The notes: generated by a model from the sequence alone, not told the origin. DNA of 64,000 nucleotides from Halomonas chromatireducens (GCF_001545155.1 NZ_CP014226.1:2139466-2203465); one strand, 5' to 3'. Counted from the stretch's first letter, positions 33,427 through 42,801 are shown. A program made the numbers and translations.

Positions 33427-35103
33427 ATGATTGCATCCAGCGCCACCATTCGCCCACGCCGTAGAAAACCGCTTCATTTCTTGCCGCTGGGCGGTTGTGG
33501 TGAGATAGGCATGAACCTGGGGCTCTATGGTCACGACGGCGAATGGATCGCCGTCGATTGCGGCATGATGATCCGCCAGGACCTCCCCGACAGCCCGCTT
33601 CAGGTTCCCAGCCTGGATACCGCCGTGGCCCTGGGCATTGCGCCCTCCGCCCTGATCATTACTCACGGCCATGAAGATCATATCGGTGCCGCCGCCTGGC
33701 TCTGGCCGAAATGGCAGTGCCCGGTGCATGCCACCCCACTGGCGGCTGGCCTGCTCCGCGCGAAGTTCACCGAACGCGGGCTTGCCACCGATGCGATTCA
33801 GGTGATCGACCCGGGCGAGGCGCTGGAAACGGGCCCCTTCACCCTGCGCTACCTCCCGCTGACACATTCCATACCGGAAAGCTGCGCCCTGTTGATCGCC
33901 GTGGGTGGCTATCGGGTACTTCATACCGGCGACTGGAAACTCGACCCCGAACCCTTGATCGGCCCGCCGGTGAAGGGGTCTCTGTTCCGGGCCCTGGCAC
34001 CGGTGGACCTCGTCGTGGGAGATTCCACCAATGCCACCCTTCCCGGCCACTCACGCAGCGAAGGCGAAGTGGCGCGCGCGCTGGAGCATCGACTGAGCCA
34101 ATGCACTGGACGGGTGGTGGTTTCCTGCTTTGCCAGCAACCTGGCCAGGGTGCTGGCGATTGCGCTGGCCGCCGAGCGCTGCGGACGACGGGTGAGCCTG
34201 ATGGGACGGGCCATGGAACGCATGGTGGGGGTGGCTCGCGGGCTTGGCTATCTGGACGACATGCCGCCGCTGGTTCCGGCAAGCGACCTGGGGTATCTGC
34301 CACCGGATGAGGTGTTGGTCATCGCCACCGGCAGCCAGGGCGAGCCTCGCGCCGCACTGAGCCGCCTGGCCAACGGCAGGCACCACAGCCTCGAGTTGAG
34401 TCCGGGCGATACCGTCATCTTTTCGGCAAAGGCGATTCCGGGTAACGAACCACAGATCGAGCGCCTCAAGCATGGATTGAGACGCCTCGATGTCGCCATC
34501 TGGGATGAATTCAACCATCCGGAACTACACGCCTCCGGACACCCGGCCCAGGAAGAGCTGCGTATATTCTATGGCTGGATCAAACCCAAGCATCTGCTGC
34601 CGGTACATGGAGAACCCCAGCATCAGCGCGCCCATCGCGCTCTTGCCGATACCCTGGGAATCCAGGCACCGGTGAGCCCGGTCAACGGCGACCTGATTCG
34701 ACTGGACGTCGATGGCCTGACCCTGGAAGCTCGCCACCCCCAGCGCCCTTGCATCGTCAGCCAGAACGCCGTCACCCCGCTGCCGGGATTGGCCGCCGAG
34801 CGGGGCTCGTCGCGTCATGGCATTCTGCATCTTGCACTGCCCATCGCCTCCACCGGCCCGGGGTGGACACGAATCGGTCGCTTGATGCTGGATGCGCACC
34901 GTGTCAGCGCGCTGGATGAAGATGCCCTTGCCGACTGGCTGGATGAACGGCTGGAGGAATTACACGCTGAAAGCCTGGCGGAACTACGAGTGGCACTACA
35001 GCCCATGCTGACTGCCTGGCTGGCTGATCATCTTCGCCAGCTGCCTGACATACATCTGCAATTACTGGCGGTGGAAGCCCCGGCCTTTGGTGACAAAGAC
35101 TGA
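33427..35103 (+). CDS. RNase J-like metallo-beta-lactamase/beta-CASP nuclease
   Basis: A 558-residue protein. Metallo-beta-lactamase motif HGHEDHIGA (about residues 79-87), second-metal motifs LTHSIPES and HTGDWKLD, and beta-CASP part with VVVSCFASNLARV, VIATGSQGEP, TVIFSAKAIPGNE, HASGHPAQEEL and PKHLLPVHGEPQH. These are RNase J/YcfE-type signatures: a 5'-3' exo-/endoribonuclease for mRNA decay and rRNA maturation in Firmicutes, unusual in gammaproteobacteria, which rely on RNase E. The C-terminal ~120 residues are more divergent. The ATG at 33427 is preferred to a GTG at 33394. The exact substrate is unknown. Confidence 0.85.
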   Translation: MIASSATIRPRRRKPLHFLPLGGCGEIGMNLGLYGHDGEWIAVDCGMMIRQDLPDSPLQVPSLDTAVALGIAPSALIITHGHEDHIGAAAWLWPKWQCPVHATPLAAGLLRAKFTERGLATDAIQVIDPGEALETGPFTLRYLPLTHSIPESCALLIAVGGYRVLHTGDWKLDPEPLIGPPVKGSLFRALAPVDLVVGDSTNATLPGHSRSEGEVARALEHRLSQCTGRVVVSCFASNLARVLAIALAAERCGRRVSLMGRAMERMVGVARGLGYLDDMPPLVPASDLGYLPPDEVLVIATGSQGEPRAALSRLANGRHHSLELSPGDTVIFSAKAIPGNEPQIERLKHGLRRLDVAIWDEFNHPELHASGHPAQEELRIFYGWIKPKHLLPVHGEPQHQRAHRALADTLGIQAPVSPVNGDLIRLDVDGLTLEARHPQRPCIVSQNAVTPLPGLAAERGSSRHGILHLALPIASTGPGWTRIGRLMLDAHRVSALDEDALADWLDERLEELHAESLAELRVALQPMLTAWLADHLRQLPDIHLQLLAVEAPAFGDKD

Positions 35104-35219
35104 CCGCGTGTTCAGGCCGGATGCAAGTTCAGTTCAGGTTGAAAAGGGTACGGGGGTTATGCCGTGAAAATCCCCCGCACCTGAGGCATCAATCCTGATA
35201 AGCAGCAGTCACTGAGCCA

Positions 35220-35513
35220 TCATGAGCCCCCTGCGTTCTTCTTCGGTGGACGCCCACGACGACGGCGCGGCGGCTCACCCACGAGATCTTCCACAGAAAG
35301 ACCGGCATCACTCATGGCCTCGCGGATCTCAGCCAACTTCCGCTCCTTGTCCGCCTCCTCCTTTTCGCGGAGTTTGTCTTCTTCTTTTTTCTGCTCGATT
35401 ACCTCGCCAATGACATCGGAGAGCTTGTTCAGCTGCTCCATGCTCAGCTGTCGAGCGGCGGCACGAGCCACGTTCTTGTTGCGGGCGATGCGCTCCAGGG
35501 TTTCGCTGGACAT
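35220..35513 (-). CDS. H-NS-like small nucleoid protein with AT-hook-like tail
   Basis: A 97-residue, highly charged protein. Residues 15-65 (ARQLSMEQLNKLSDVIGEVIEQKKEEDKLREKEEADKERKLAEIREAMSDAGLSVEDL) look like the helical/coiled-coil oligomerisation half of H-NS-family proteins. The usual C-terminal DNA-binding core (YxxxxGxxxTWTGRGRxP) is absent; instead the protein ends PPRRRRGRPPKK, an AT-hook-like R-G-R-P sequence. It is probably a DNA-binding or xenogeneic-silencing modulator, or an H-NS antagonist. A good GGAGG precedes the start (complement of 35517-35525). Single gene. Confidence 0.65.
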   Translation of the reverse strand: MSSETLERIARNKNVARAAARQLSMEQLNKLSDVIGEVIEQKKEEDKLREKEEADKERKLAEIREAMSDAGLSVEDLVGEPPRRRRGRPPKKNAGGS

Positions 35514-35663
35514 GGGCCTCCTCCATACAGAAATCGACGAGCAAGCCGAAAGGCTTACTCGTCAAAAGTATATGTGGTGATGACCAGTTGGCAAGAAATG
35601 AACGAACAGAGTTACGACATGTTTCTTGAAATAAGCAGCAGAAATGGAGAGGCAAGCGGGTGC

Positions 35664-36662
35664 TTATCCACCCGTCATGTTCATGAAGCGCACAACCTGC
35701 ACATCACCGTCAGTAGTAAAGTGGTGACGCTCGGGCTTGAGTGGCAGAGCCTCGACGATAGCCGACTTCAAGGCGTCGATATCGCCGGGATGACGACGCA
35801 GTACGGCACGTAGATCAACGGAATGTTCATTGCCCAGGCAGAGCAGCAGGCGCCCCTCGACGGTCACCCTTACCCGATTGCAGCTCGCGCAGAAGTTGTG
35901 GCTATGCGGTGATATGAAACCCACTCTCGAATCGCTGTCGCCCATGCGGAAGTAACGCGACGGCCCCAGCGTGGACTCAGTGGTCGGAATCAGGGGATAG
36001 CGGTTTTCGATGAGCGTTTGCACTTCATCGCTGGAACAGAAGGTTTCGGCACGAGAATGATCGGAGACGTCGCCCAGCGGCATTTCCTCGATAAAGCTGA
36101 TATCGAGTCCTTCGGCACGAGCGAAGTCGACCAGGTCTACCACTTCGTCATCATTGCGGCCCTTGAGCACCACCGCATTGAGCTTGATGCGCTCGAAGCC
36201 TGCCTCCCTTGCCGCTCGGATGCCCTCCAGCACACGAGCCAGATCTCCGGTTCGTGTCAACTGACGAAAGCGGTCGGCATCAAGGGTATCGAGGCTGATA
36301 TTCAAGCGCTCGAGCCCTGCATCTCGCAGGCGTTGGGCATGTTTTACCAGACCGGCGCCATTGGTGGTCATGGCGAAATCCTTTAGCCCGGGCAAGCCCC
36401 CGATCTCCTCGACGAGGCGGTCAATATCCCGCCTGACCAGGGGTTCGCCGCCCGTCAGGCGAACCTTTTCAACGCCCATTTCCACGAAGGCTCGGGCCAC
36501 CATCCCGAGTTCTTCCAGTGTGAGTACCTGGGCCCGTGGCAGGAAGGTCATCTCTTCGCTCATGCAATAGACGCAGCGAAAATCGCAGCGATCCGTCACG
36601 GATATACGCACATAGCGAACCCGTCTACCGAAATCATCGATCAGCTCAGAGGCTGCTGTCAT
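35664..36662 (-). CDS. moaA: GTP 3',8-cyclase MoaA (radical SAM)
   Basis: 332 residues; the first step of molybdenum-cofactor synthesis, converting GTP to 3',8-cyclo-GTP. Radical-SAM CxxxCxxC is in [13 protein letters not shown]-binding [13 protein letters not shown] follows, the second 4Fe-4S cluster is in [20 protein letters not shown], and the C-terminus ends in the conserved Gly-Gly (MTGG). The start at 36662 overlaps the end of moaE by 17 bases, so the genes are translationally coupled. It is last in the operon mobA-mobB-moeA-moaCD-moaE-moaA. Confidence 0.96.
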   Translation of the reverse strand: MTAASELIDDFGRRVRYVRISVTDRCDFRCVYCMSEEMTFLPRAQVLTLEELGMVARAFVEMGVEKVRLTGGEPLVRRDIDRLVEEIGGLPGLKDFAMTTNGAGLVKHAQRLRDAGLERLNISLDTLDADRFRQLTRTGDLARVLEGIRAAREAGFERIKLNAVVLKGRNDDEVVDLVDFARAEGLDISFIEEMPLGDVSDHSRAETFCSSDEVQTLIENRYPLIPTTESTLGPSRYFRMGDSDSRVGFISPHSHNFCASCNRVRVTVEGRLLLCLGNEHSVDLRAVLRRHPGDIDALKSAIVEALPLKPERHHFTTDGDVQVVRFMNMTGG

Positions 36663-37128
36663 TGTCGCCCTCCCAGCGGCTGGCATCCTGGTGGTCGGAG
36701 TCGCGTTCAGCAACCCAGTATTCACCCGAAGCACTGTGCTCCTTTTTCCAGAACGGCGCACGGGTCTTGAGATAATCCATGATGAAGTCGCAAGCCTCGA
36801 AGGCCTCGCGACGATGCGCGCTGGCCACGACTACCAGTACGATAGGATCTCCAGGGGTCATGCGTCCCACGCGATGAATGACTCGGACCCCTTGAAGCGG
36901 CCAACGCATCTCGGCCTCGGCGACGATCTCGCCCAGCGCCGCTTCCGTCATGCCCGGGTAGTGTTCCAGGGTCAGCGCCGTGACCTCGGGACGCTCATTG
37001 AAGTCGCGAACCAGACCGGTGAAACTCACGACAGCACCGACATCGGAGCGCCCTGCCAACAATAACCGCTGCTCTACCCCCGCGTCGAAAGGCTCATGCC
37101 GCACCTCAACCTTGGCTGCCTGCACCAT
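36646..37128 (-). CDS. moaE: Molybdopterin synthase large subunit MoaE
   Basis: 160 residues. MoaE converts cPMP to molybdopterin using thiocarboxylated MoaD. Family motifs are [79 protein letters not shown], with the catalytic Lys in the last. The start at 37128 (MVQAAKVEV) fits homologues; it lies right after the moaCD stop. Confidence 0.95.
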   Translation of the reverse strand: MVQAAKVEVRHEPFDAGVEQRLLLAGRSDVGAVVSFTGLVRDFNERPEVTALTLEHYPGMTEAALGEIVAEAEMRWPLQGVRVIHRVGRMTPGDPIVLVVVASAHRREAFEACDFIMDYLKTRAPFWKKEHSASGEYWVAERDSDHQDASRWEGDNDSSL

Positions 37129-37129
37129 A

Positions 37130-37957
37130 TCAGCCCCCCGTGACCGGTGGGAAGAAGGCGATTTCATCTTCATTGGTGATAGGCGTGCTATCCAACGCCA
37201 TCACCTGGTTGACCGCACACAGCACCCGTCCTTCGGAGAGGCGCGCGAAGCGCTTGTCACGTGCAACCAGGGCTGCCTTCAAGCCACCCACATCAGCGCT
37301 GGCGAGGCTATCCAACGGCAGGGAGAGCTCGCTGACGCCGAGTCGCTCACGCAGCTCGGCCAGGAACTTGACCCGCAGACAGGGATCCTCGATATCGCAG
37401 CGCGTGCCCACGGAAACCTGACCCACCACACCTTCACCGGTGACGATTGGTGCCGGTGCGGCGGTCATGTCGCGGTGCGTCGTCAAGTCTCGGCGATAAT
37501 CCCCCGACTTGCCGCCGGTCTTGGTGTCGAGATGGATACCGCCTATCTCCATGTCCTTGTCCACCGCCTTGCACATGTCATAGAGGGTCAGGCAGGCAAC
37601 GGAAACCGCCGTCAAGGCCTCCATTTCGACTCCGGTGCGGCCATTGAGCCGGCAGGTGGCATTCACCTCCACCCGGGACGCCGCCTCGTCGAGACGGAAC
37701 TCGATGCTGACCTTGGACAGGGCCAGCGCATGGCACAGTGGAATCAGCTCATGGGTACGCTTGGCGGCCTGGATGCCGGCGATTCTTGCCGTTGCAAGCA
37801 CGTCACCCTTGGGCAGCCCACCTTCGCTGAGTAGCGCCAGTGTTTCCGGCTTCATCTGGATGTACCCTGATGCACACGCCTCCCGGCGGCTTTCCGGCTT
37901 GTCGGCGACATCCACCATATGGGCTTCGCCGCGTTGGTTGAGATGGGTCAGTGTCAT
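37130..37957 (-). CDS. moaC: MoaC-MoaD fusion: cyclic pyranopterin phosphate synthase plus molybdopterin synthase sulfur carrier
   Basis: A single 275-residue frame. Residues 1-157 are MoaC ([82 protein letters not shown]). Residues about 194-275 are MoaD ([45 protein letters not shown]), ending in the Gly-Gly that must be free for thiocarboxylation. About 36 residues join them, with no stop and no ATG near the MoaD start. Usually these are two genes. The fusion keeps MoaD's C-terminus free, so it could work; a read error hiding a stop cannot be excluded. It overlaps moeA by 4 bases. Confidence 0.9.
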   Translation of the reverse strand: MTLTHLNQRGEAHMVDVADKPESRREACASGYIQMKPETLALLSEGGLPKGDVLATARIAGIQAAKRTHELIPLCHALALSKVSIEFRLDEAASRVEVNATCRLNGRTGVEMEALTAVSVACLTLYDMCKAVDKDMEIGGIHLDTKTGGKSGDYRRDLTTHRDMTAAPAPIVTGEGVVGQVSVGTRCDIEDPCLRVKFLAELRERLGVSELSLPLDSLASADVGGLKAALVARDKRFARLSEGRVLCAVNQVMALDSTPITNEDEIAFFPPVTGG

Positions 37958-39225
37958 GAAGGCATGCCTCGGCAGAAATCAGCAAACGGTTGTATGGTGG
38001 CGGCCTCGCCTTGCGAAATGGCCTCGCAGTCGGCGGGAATCTCGATCAGACAGTTGGCGGCCACCATGGAAGAGAGAATACCGGAACCCTGGTGACCGGT
38101 GCTGCGTACATGGAGCTGCCCCCAGGCATCGCAGTGAAAGACGCCGCGCAGGAAATCGACGCGCCCCGCCCGGCTTGGCATGTCGTGCTCAGTCCGGGCA
38201 GTCAGCCGGCAGGGTTCCAGTGTGGGGCAGCCCTGCAGCCGCCTGAGCAGCGGTGCCACAAACTGCAGGAAGGTGACCATGGCCGCCACCGGATTCCCCG
38301 GCAGGCCAAAGAACGGGGTGCCTTGCGCCCCGAGTCGCCCACAGGCCAGCGGGCGGCCGGGACGAATGGCAATCTTCCAGAACCCCAGCTCTCCCACCTC
38401 CGCCAGTGCCGCTCGTACCTGATCGGCCTCGCCTACCGACACCCCTCCGCTGGTGATGACCAGGTCGGCATCACGTGCGGCATCGGCAAGCGCGGTGATA
38501 ATGGCACCTCGATCATCGGGAAGGATGCCGAGATCGCATACCTCTCCGCCATGCTCGGCAATCAGCCCCGCCAACGAAAACCGATTGGCATCGAAAATTC
38601 CTGCTGAAGGCAGTGGCTTGCCCGGTGCCGTCACCTCGTCGCCGGTAGAGAAGACAGCGACCCTGGGCCGGCGGCGGACAGGGGCCCGCGCCATACCCAG
38701 TGACGCCAACAAGCCCAGCTCAGCAGCACCCAGGCGGGTGCCCGCGACAAGGGCGACAGCGCCTCGGGCAATGTCTTCGCCGGCCAGGCGCACGTTCTGC
38801 CCCCTGCGCACTGCATCGGGGTAAGCAATCCGAACTCGCCCCTGCTGAAACTCGATCTGTTCGCGCATGATGACCGTATCGGCCCCCGGCGGCAGTGGCG
38901 CACCCGTGGTGATACGCACGCACTCACCGGAAGCCAGCGCTGGCTCATGTCGATGCCCGGCCAGAACCTCTCCTGCCAATATCCAGCTGTCAGGCAGTGC
39001 CGTGCCGGTTTGCGGCCAGCCCAGGGCAATCCCGTCCATGGCACTGTTGGTGTTCTGCGGCACATCGATGGGCGAGACAAGGGACTCGGCTAGCACACGG
39101 CCATGCAGGCACGCGAGAGGCTGCCACTCTTCCGCCAATGGGTGCGGCACCAGGTCGAGAACGGCGGCTCTTGCCTCGTCGACCGTCAACATGCGCTCAC
39201 CGAAGTCGAAACAGGAGAGGCTCAT
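37954..39225 (-). CDS. moeA: Molybdopterin molybdenumtransferase MoeA
   Basis: 423 residues. MoeA inserts molybdate into adenylated molybdopterin. Motifs: [98 protein letters not shown]. The start at 39225 gives [26 protein letters not shown] as in homologues. It overlaps mobB by 4 bases at its start and moaCD by 4 at its end. Confidence 0.95.
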   Translation of the reverse strand: MSLSCFDFGERMLTVDEARAAVLDLVPHPLAEEWQPLACLHGRVLAESLVSPIDVPQNTNSAMDGIALGWPQTGTALPDSWILAGEVLAGHRHEPALASGECVRITTGAPLPPGADTVIMREQIEFQQGRVRIAYPDAVRRGQNVRLAGEDIARGAVALVAGTRLGAAELGLLASLGMARAPVRRRPRVAVFSTGDEVTAPGKPLPSAGIFDANRFSLAGLIAEHGGEVCDLGILPDDRGAIITALADAARDADLVITSGGVSVGEADQVRAALAEVGELGFWKIAIRPGRPLACGRLGAQGTPFFGLPGNPVAAMVTFLQFVAPLLRRLQGCPTLEPCRLTARTEHDMPSRAGRVDFLRGVFHCDAWGQLHVRSTGHQGSGILSSMVAANCLIEIPADCEAISQGEAATIQPFADFCRGMPS

Positions 39226-39803
39226 GGCGCAAGCTCCCGTGGCGAGCGCTCGGACGGCCACCGCGCCGGCCAGGCTGCCACCCAGTCGACCAGCGAATCC
39301 AGGTCATCGAGGGGCAGTGCTTCGACCCCCTTCGGTAGTACAAGCGGTGTGGCGCTGGCCACCGCCTTGACCCAGGGGTCCTCGGCAACCCTCAGGGATT
39401 TGCCGACCTCCTCGCGATACAGTTCCAGCTTGGGCAGCGGCCAGGCCTTGAACCCCTCCACCAGCACCAGGTCGGGATGCTGGGGGCGCATCATTTCGAT
39501 CAGGGTCGCAAGATCGGCCTCTTCCTGCTGCGGCGTCTCCATCATCAGCGCCAGGCGCGCCCGGGAAGCGACCAGCATCGGTGATGCCCCAGCCATGCGC
39601 AGGCGGTAGCTGTCCTTTCCCGGCTGGTCGACCTCGAAGCCGTGATGGGCATGCTTGATCACGGCGACACGCAGGCCACGCTGGGTCAACGACGGCAGGA
39701 GCTGCTCCAGCAGCGTGGTCTTGCCGGTACCGCTCCAGGCCGCAATGCCCAGCAGGGGCAAGCTGGCATCGAGCGGTAGACTGGCGTGAATCACGGCACT
39801 CAT
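39222..39803 (-). CDS. mobB: Molybdopterin-guanine dinucleotide biosynthesis adaptor MobB
   Basis: 193 residues, a P-loop GTPase helper of MobA. Walker A is in LLGIAAWSGTGKTTLLEQLLP (the family usually has GxSGSGKTT); also VAVIKHAHHGFEVDQPGKDSYR, MAGASPMLVAS and DLVLVEGFKAWPLPKLELYR. It overlaps mobA upstream and moeA downstream by 4 bases each. Confidence 0.94.
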   Translation of the reverse strand: MSAVIHASLPLDASLPLLGIAAWSGTGKTTLLEQLLPSLTQRGLRVAVIKHAHHGFEVDQPGKDSYRLRMAGASPMLVASRARLALMMETPQQEEADLATLIEMMRPQHPDLVLVEGFKAWPLPKLELYREEVGKSLRVAEDPWVKAVASATPLVLPKGVEALPLDDLDSLVDWVAAWPARWPSERSPRELAP

Positions 39804-40405
39804 CCGGTCGGGGCCTCCTGGTTCAGGCGCAATTCGAGACGCTGCTTGTCATCCTCGGTATTCAGGTTGGCGAAGCTATCCGGACAGTCGCTGAAATCGA
39901 CGCGATACCAGTCATGGCGCGCATACCAGCGGTCGATCTTGCGTTCGCCACCGGCAAGGGCAGCCTCGAGGTCATCGGCCAGCGATACCCGCAGCAGTGC
40001 CACGACCGGATGCAGCCGCTCACCGTCATGGGCCACGGCGATATCGCCCTCACCGATGCCTGCCACCATGCGCTCGACGAGATCCATGGGCAGCGCGGGG
40101 GTATCGCAGGGCACAACGAGTAGCCAAGGCGTCTGGACGGAACGCAGCCCGGTGTAGATCCCCATCAGCGGCCCCTGATAGTCGCCCTCAAGGTCGCCGA
40201 TCACCCGGTCGGCCTCGCTGCGGTAGATCTCGTGATGGCGATTGGCATTGATCCAGACACTGGCTAGCCTGCCTTGGAGACGCTCACGCACATGGGCCAC
40301 CAGCGAGCGGCCGGCGAAAGGTTCCAGGCCCTTGTCTCGCCCCCCCATGCGCCGCCCTTGTCCACCGGCCAGGATCAGTCCGGTCACGTCGTGCCTAGGG
40401 TTCAT
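39800..40405 (-). CDS. mobA: Molybdenum cofactor guanylyltransferase MobA
   Basis: 201 residues. It attaches GMP to molybdopterin. Nucleotide-binding motif LILAGGQGRRMGGRDKGLEPFAGRSLVAHV, then VWINANRHHEIY, DYQGPLMGIYTGLRSVQTPWLLVVPCDTPALPMDLV, and FANLNTEDDKQRLE near the end. Two ATGs (40408, 40405) follow AGGAGC; the second has better spacing. First gene of the six-gene Mo-cofactor operon, whose members all overlap or nearly overlap. Confidence 0.94.
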   Translation of the reverse strand: MNPRHDVTGLILAGGQGRRMGGRDKGLEPFAGRSLVAHVRERLQGRLASVWINANRHHEIYRSEADRVIGDLEGDYQGPLMGIYTGLRSVQTPWLLVVPCDTPALPMDLVERMVAGIGEGDIAVAHDGERLHPVVALLRVSLADDLEAALAGGERKIDRWYARHDWYRVDFSDCPDSFANLNTEDDKQRLELRLNQEAPTG

Positions 40406-40584
40406 CATCGCTCCTGCTGCGCTTTTATCGAATGATTCCCATGATGCACTAGCCGGCCCCACGGTGCCACGGCGAGGCGCCCTGGAGGGGCTTGACCATG
40501 AAGCGTATCACGCGCAGAGCTTATACAAGGCACCGTCAAGGGGTATGATGTGTCAAGCAAATCGAACGGACCCGACGGAAATTG

Positions 40585-41169
40585 ATGATGGAATCATTGA
40601 ATGTAGGAACCCGGCTACGCGAACTGCGCAAGGCACGCAAGCTTTCACAGCGCGAACTGGCCAAACGGGCTGGCGTCACCAACAGCACTATCTCACTCAT
40701 CGAACAGAACAGCGTCAGCCCCTCGGTGAGTTCGCTCAAGAAGATTCTCGACGCCCTGCCGGTATCGATCAGCGCCTTCTTCGCCGGTGACGAACCCGCC
40801 CCGCCCCGCGCCTTCTATTCCGCCGACGAACTCACCGAGATCGGCGACGGCAATCTCTCCTGGCGGCTCGTGGCGGCTCGCCGTCCGGATCGCAGCATAT
40901 CGATCATCCACGAGCGCTACCCCCCGGGGGCCGATACCGGTACGGACATGCTGGAGCACGAAGGCGAAGAAGGTGGCGTGGTGATCTCGGGTGAGATCGA
41001 GATCACCGTTGCCGGAGAAGCCCGGGTACTCGGCGCCGGAGACGCCTACTACTTTGACTCGCGACTACCCCATCGCTTCCGTAATACCGGGGACGTGGAG
41101 TGCGTCATCGTCAGCGCCAACTCCCCGCCTACCTTTGCAGAGGGCGGCAGGGAGATTCACCACGCCTAA
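40585..41169 (+). CDS. XRE-cupin transcriptional regulator (PuuR-like)
   Basis: About 194 residues. N-terminal Cro/C1 helix-turn-helix (LRELRKARKLSQRELAKRAGVTNSTISLIEQNSVSPSVSSLKKILDAL, residues 8-56) and a C-terminal cupin_2 sensor (HEGEEGGVVISGEIEITVAGEARVLGAGDAYYFDSRLPHRFRNTG). This layout is that of PuuR, repressor of putrescine catabolism, and related polyamine/amino-acid regulators; no puu genes lie here, so the target is unknown. Start: ATG at 40585 or 40588, with GACGG upstream. The gene ends inside a short tandem-repeat block. Confidence 0.85.
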   Translation: MMESLNVGTRLRELRKARKLSQRELAKRAGVTNSTISLIEQNSVSPSVSSLKKILDALPVSISAFFAGDEPAPPRAFYSADELTEIGDGNLSWRLVAARRPDRSISIIHERYPPGADTGTDMLEHEGEEGGVVISGEIEITVAGEARVLGAGDAYYFDSRLPHRFRNTGDVECVIVSANSPPTFAEGGREIHHA

Positions 41170-41239
41170 GCTTTGGCCGAAATCCGAGCTTTACCAGAAA
41201 ACCAAGCTTTGCCAGAAAACCAAGCTTGGCCTGAAAACT
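41168..41239. repeat. Four tandem 18-bp units after the XRE-cupin gene
   Basis: AAGCTTTGGCCGAAATCC, GAGCTTTACCAGAAAACC, AAGCTTTGCCAGAAAACC and AAGCTTGGCCTGAAAACT follow one another without gaps. The last unit runs into a MITE-end fragment. The final base(s) of the XRE-cupin stop codon fall in the first unit. Confidence 0.8.
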
Positions 41240-41258
41240 GGCTGCGCTTGGCCATACC
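41229..41258. mobile_element. Truncated MITE end
   Basis: CTGAAAACTGGCTGCGCTTGGCCATAC matches the terminal ~27 bases of the 42661-42801 element read on the opposite strand (CCGAAAACTGGCTGCGCTCGGTCATAC). The rest of the element is missing. Confidence 0.65.
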
Positions 41259-41268
41259 GCGAGTCACC

Positions 41269-42513
41269 TTACTCGTCCTCGTCGGCACCAGGCAGCACCC
41301 AGTTCAGCACAATGCCGACCAGGGCAGCGAGGCTGACGCCCTGCAGGGTGAACTGCCCGCCGCCGAACTGCATGCCGCCGATGCCGAAGACCAGAATCAG
41401 CGATACCACCACCAGGTTGCGCGGCGCGGTCAGCGAGTGCCCGGCGCGCACCAGGGTATTCATGCCCACCACGGCAATGGAACCGAACAGCAGAGTCATG
41501 ATTCCGCCCATCACCGGGCCGGGAATGGTCTGCAGCAAGGCCCCCAGCTTGGCGACGAAAGCCAGCAGAATGGCGATGAAGGCGGCGACCACCATGATCC
41601 TGGGATCGAAGGCCCGGGTCAGTGTCACCGCCCCGGTCACTTCGGAATAGGTGGTATTGGGCGGGCCGCCGAAGAGTGCCGCCGTGGATGTGGCCAGACC
41701 ATCACCCAGCAGGGTGCGGTGCAGCCCCGGCTTCTCCAGGTAGTTCTTCTTCGTTACCGAACCGATGGCTACCATGTCGCCGATATGTTCGACGGCCGGC
41801 GCAATGGCCACTGGGATCATGAACAGGATCGCCGCCCAGTGAAAGCTGGGTGCGGTGAAGCTGGGAATCGCCAGCCAGGCGGCATCACCCACCGGTGAGA
41901 AGTCGACTACACCCATCAGCAGCGCCAGCACGTAGCCGCTGACGATACCACCCATGATAGGGATCAGCCGCAGCAGGCCGCGTCCGAACACCGCAAGCAC
42001 CAGGGTCACCAACAGGCTGGCCATGGATAGGAAGATGGCCGGGCCGTAGCCGATATTGTCACTGGTCTCGCCGGTGGCCATGCTCACCGCGACCGGAGCC
42101 AGGGCCAGGCCAATCACCATGATCACCGGCCCCACCACGACCGGCGGCAGCAGGCGATGCAGCCAGCCGGTACCCTTGAGCCGTACCGCCTGGGAGATCG
42201 CCACGTAAACGACACCTGCCGCCATCAGGCCACCCAGGGTTGCCGAGACGCCGAAGCTGGCGACAGAGCCCTGGATCGGCGCGATGAAGGCAAACGAAGA
42301 CGCCAGGAAGACCGGAACCGTCATGCGGGTCACGCCATGGAAGATCAGCGTACCGACACCCGCGGTGAACAGCGCCACGCTGGGATCGAGGCCGGTCAAC
42401 AGCGGCACCAGCACCAGTGCGCCGAAGGCCACGAAGAGCATCTGGGCCCCGGTCAGCAGGGTCTTGGGCAGGGAGTCGACCGGCGTCTGCGCGGCTGCCG
42501 CTTGTTCGTTCAT
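41269..42513 (-). CDS. uraA: Uracil permease (NCS2 family)
   Basis: 414 residues with about 12-14 transmembrane helices. NCS2 signatures: GAQMLFVAFGALVLVPLLTGLDPSVALFTAGVGTLIFH, SFAFIAPIQGSVASFG, the substrate-binding PVAIAPAVEHIGDMVAIGSVT, GDGLATSTAALFGGPPNTTYSE and GPVMGGIMTLLFGSIAVVGMNTLV. It imports uracil with protons. It is downstream of upp on the same strand, but a MITE-like element and a terminator-like hairpin separate the two, and a second MITE fragment flanks its 3' end. Confidence 0.95.
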   Translation of the reverse strand: MNEQAAAAQTPVDSLPKTLLTGAQMLFVAFGALVLVPLLTGLDPSVALFTAGVGTLIFHGVTRMTVPVFLASSFAFIAPIQGSVASFGVSATLGGLMAAGVVYVAISQAVRLKGTGWLHRLLPPVVVGPVIMVIGLALAPVAVSMATGETSDNIGYGPAIFLSMASLLVTLVLAVFGRGLLRLIPIMGGIVSGYVLALLMGVVDFSPVGDAAWLAIPSFTAPSFHWAAILFMIPVAIAPAVEHIGDMVAIGSVTKKNYLEKPGLHRTLLGDGLATSTAALFGGPPNTTYSEVTGAVTLTRAFDPRIMVVAAFIAILLAFVAKLGALLQTIPGPVMGGIMTLLFGSIAVVGMNTLVRAGHSLTAPRNLVVVSLILVFGIGGMQFGGGQFTLQGVSLAALVGIVLNWVLPGADEDE

Positions 42514-42565
42514 GGGGTGTATTCCTTCTTGTATATCGTTGCTATTGGTCGAAGGCGTCCTGCCA

Positions 42566-42598
42566 GAAAAACGCCCCCGGATGGCGATCTCAGGGGCG
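42566..42598 (-). terminator. Terminator-like hairpin between upp and uraA
   Basis: On the minus strand CGCCCC ... GGGGGCG is followed by TTTTT. It lies in the leader of uraA and downstream of upp, so it could end upp transcripts or attenuate uraA. Confidence 0.55.
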
Positions 42599-42660
42599 GC
42601 TTGTATCCAGGTTTTTGCCGAGTAACCTCGGCTAGCGCAGCCAGGTTAATGACAAAACCA

Positions 42661-42801
42661 GGCACTGTCTGAAAAGTTGGCGAGCGATGGTCAGACAAGG
42701 CAAAAATCAGCGAAAAGACGGAGTTTACGGGGTGTAAATGAGTACTTTGAGCTGTTTTTTAACGACGTATGACCGAGCGCAGCCAGTTTTCGGGCAGTGC
42801 C
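42661..42801. mobile_element. MITE-like palindromic element, copy 2 (141 bp)
   Basis: Terminal inverted repeats GGCACTGTCTGAAAA / TTTTCGGGCAGTGCC (13 of 15 complementary). The interior shares extended identity with the element at 19697-19835. Its end supplies the last base of the upp stop codon. No coding capacity and no obvious target-site duplication. Confidence 0.75.
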
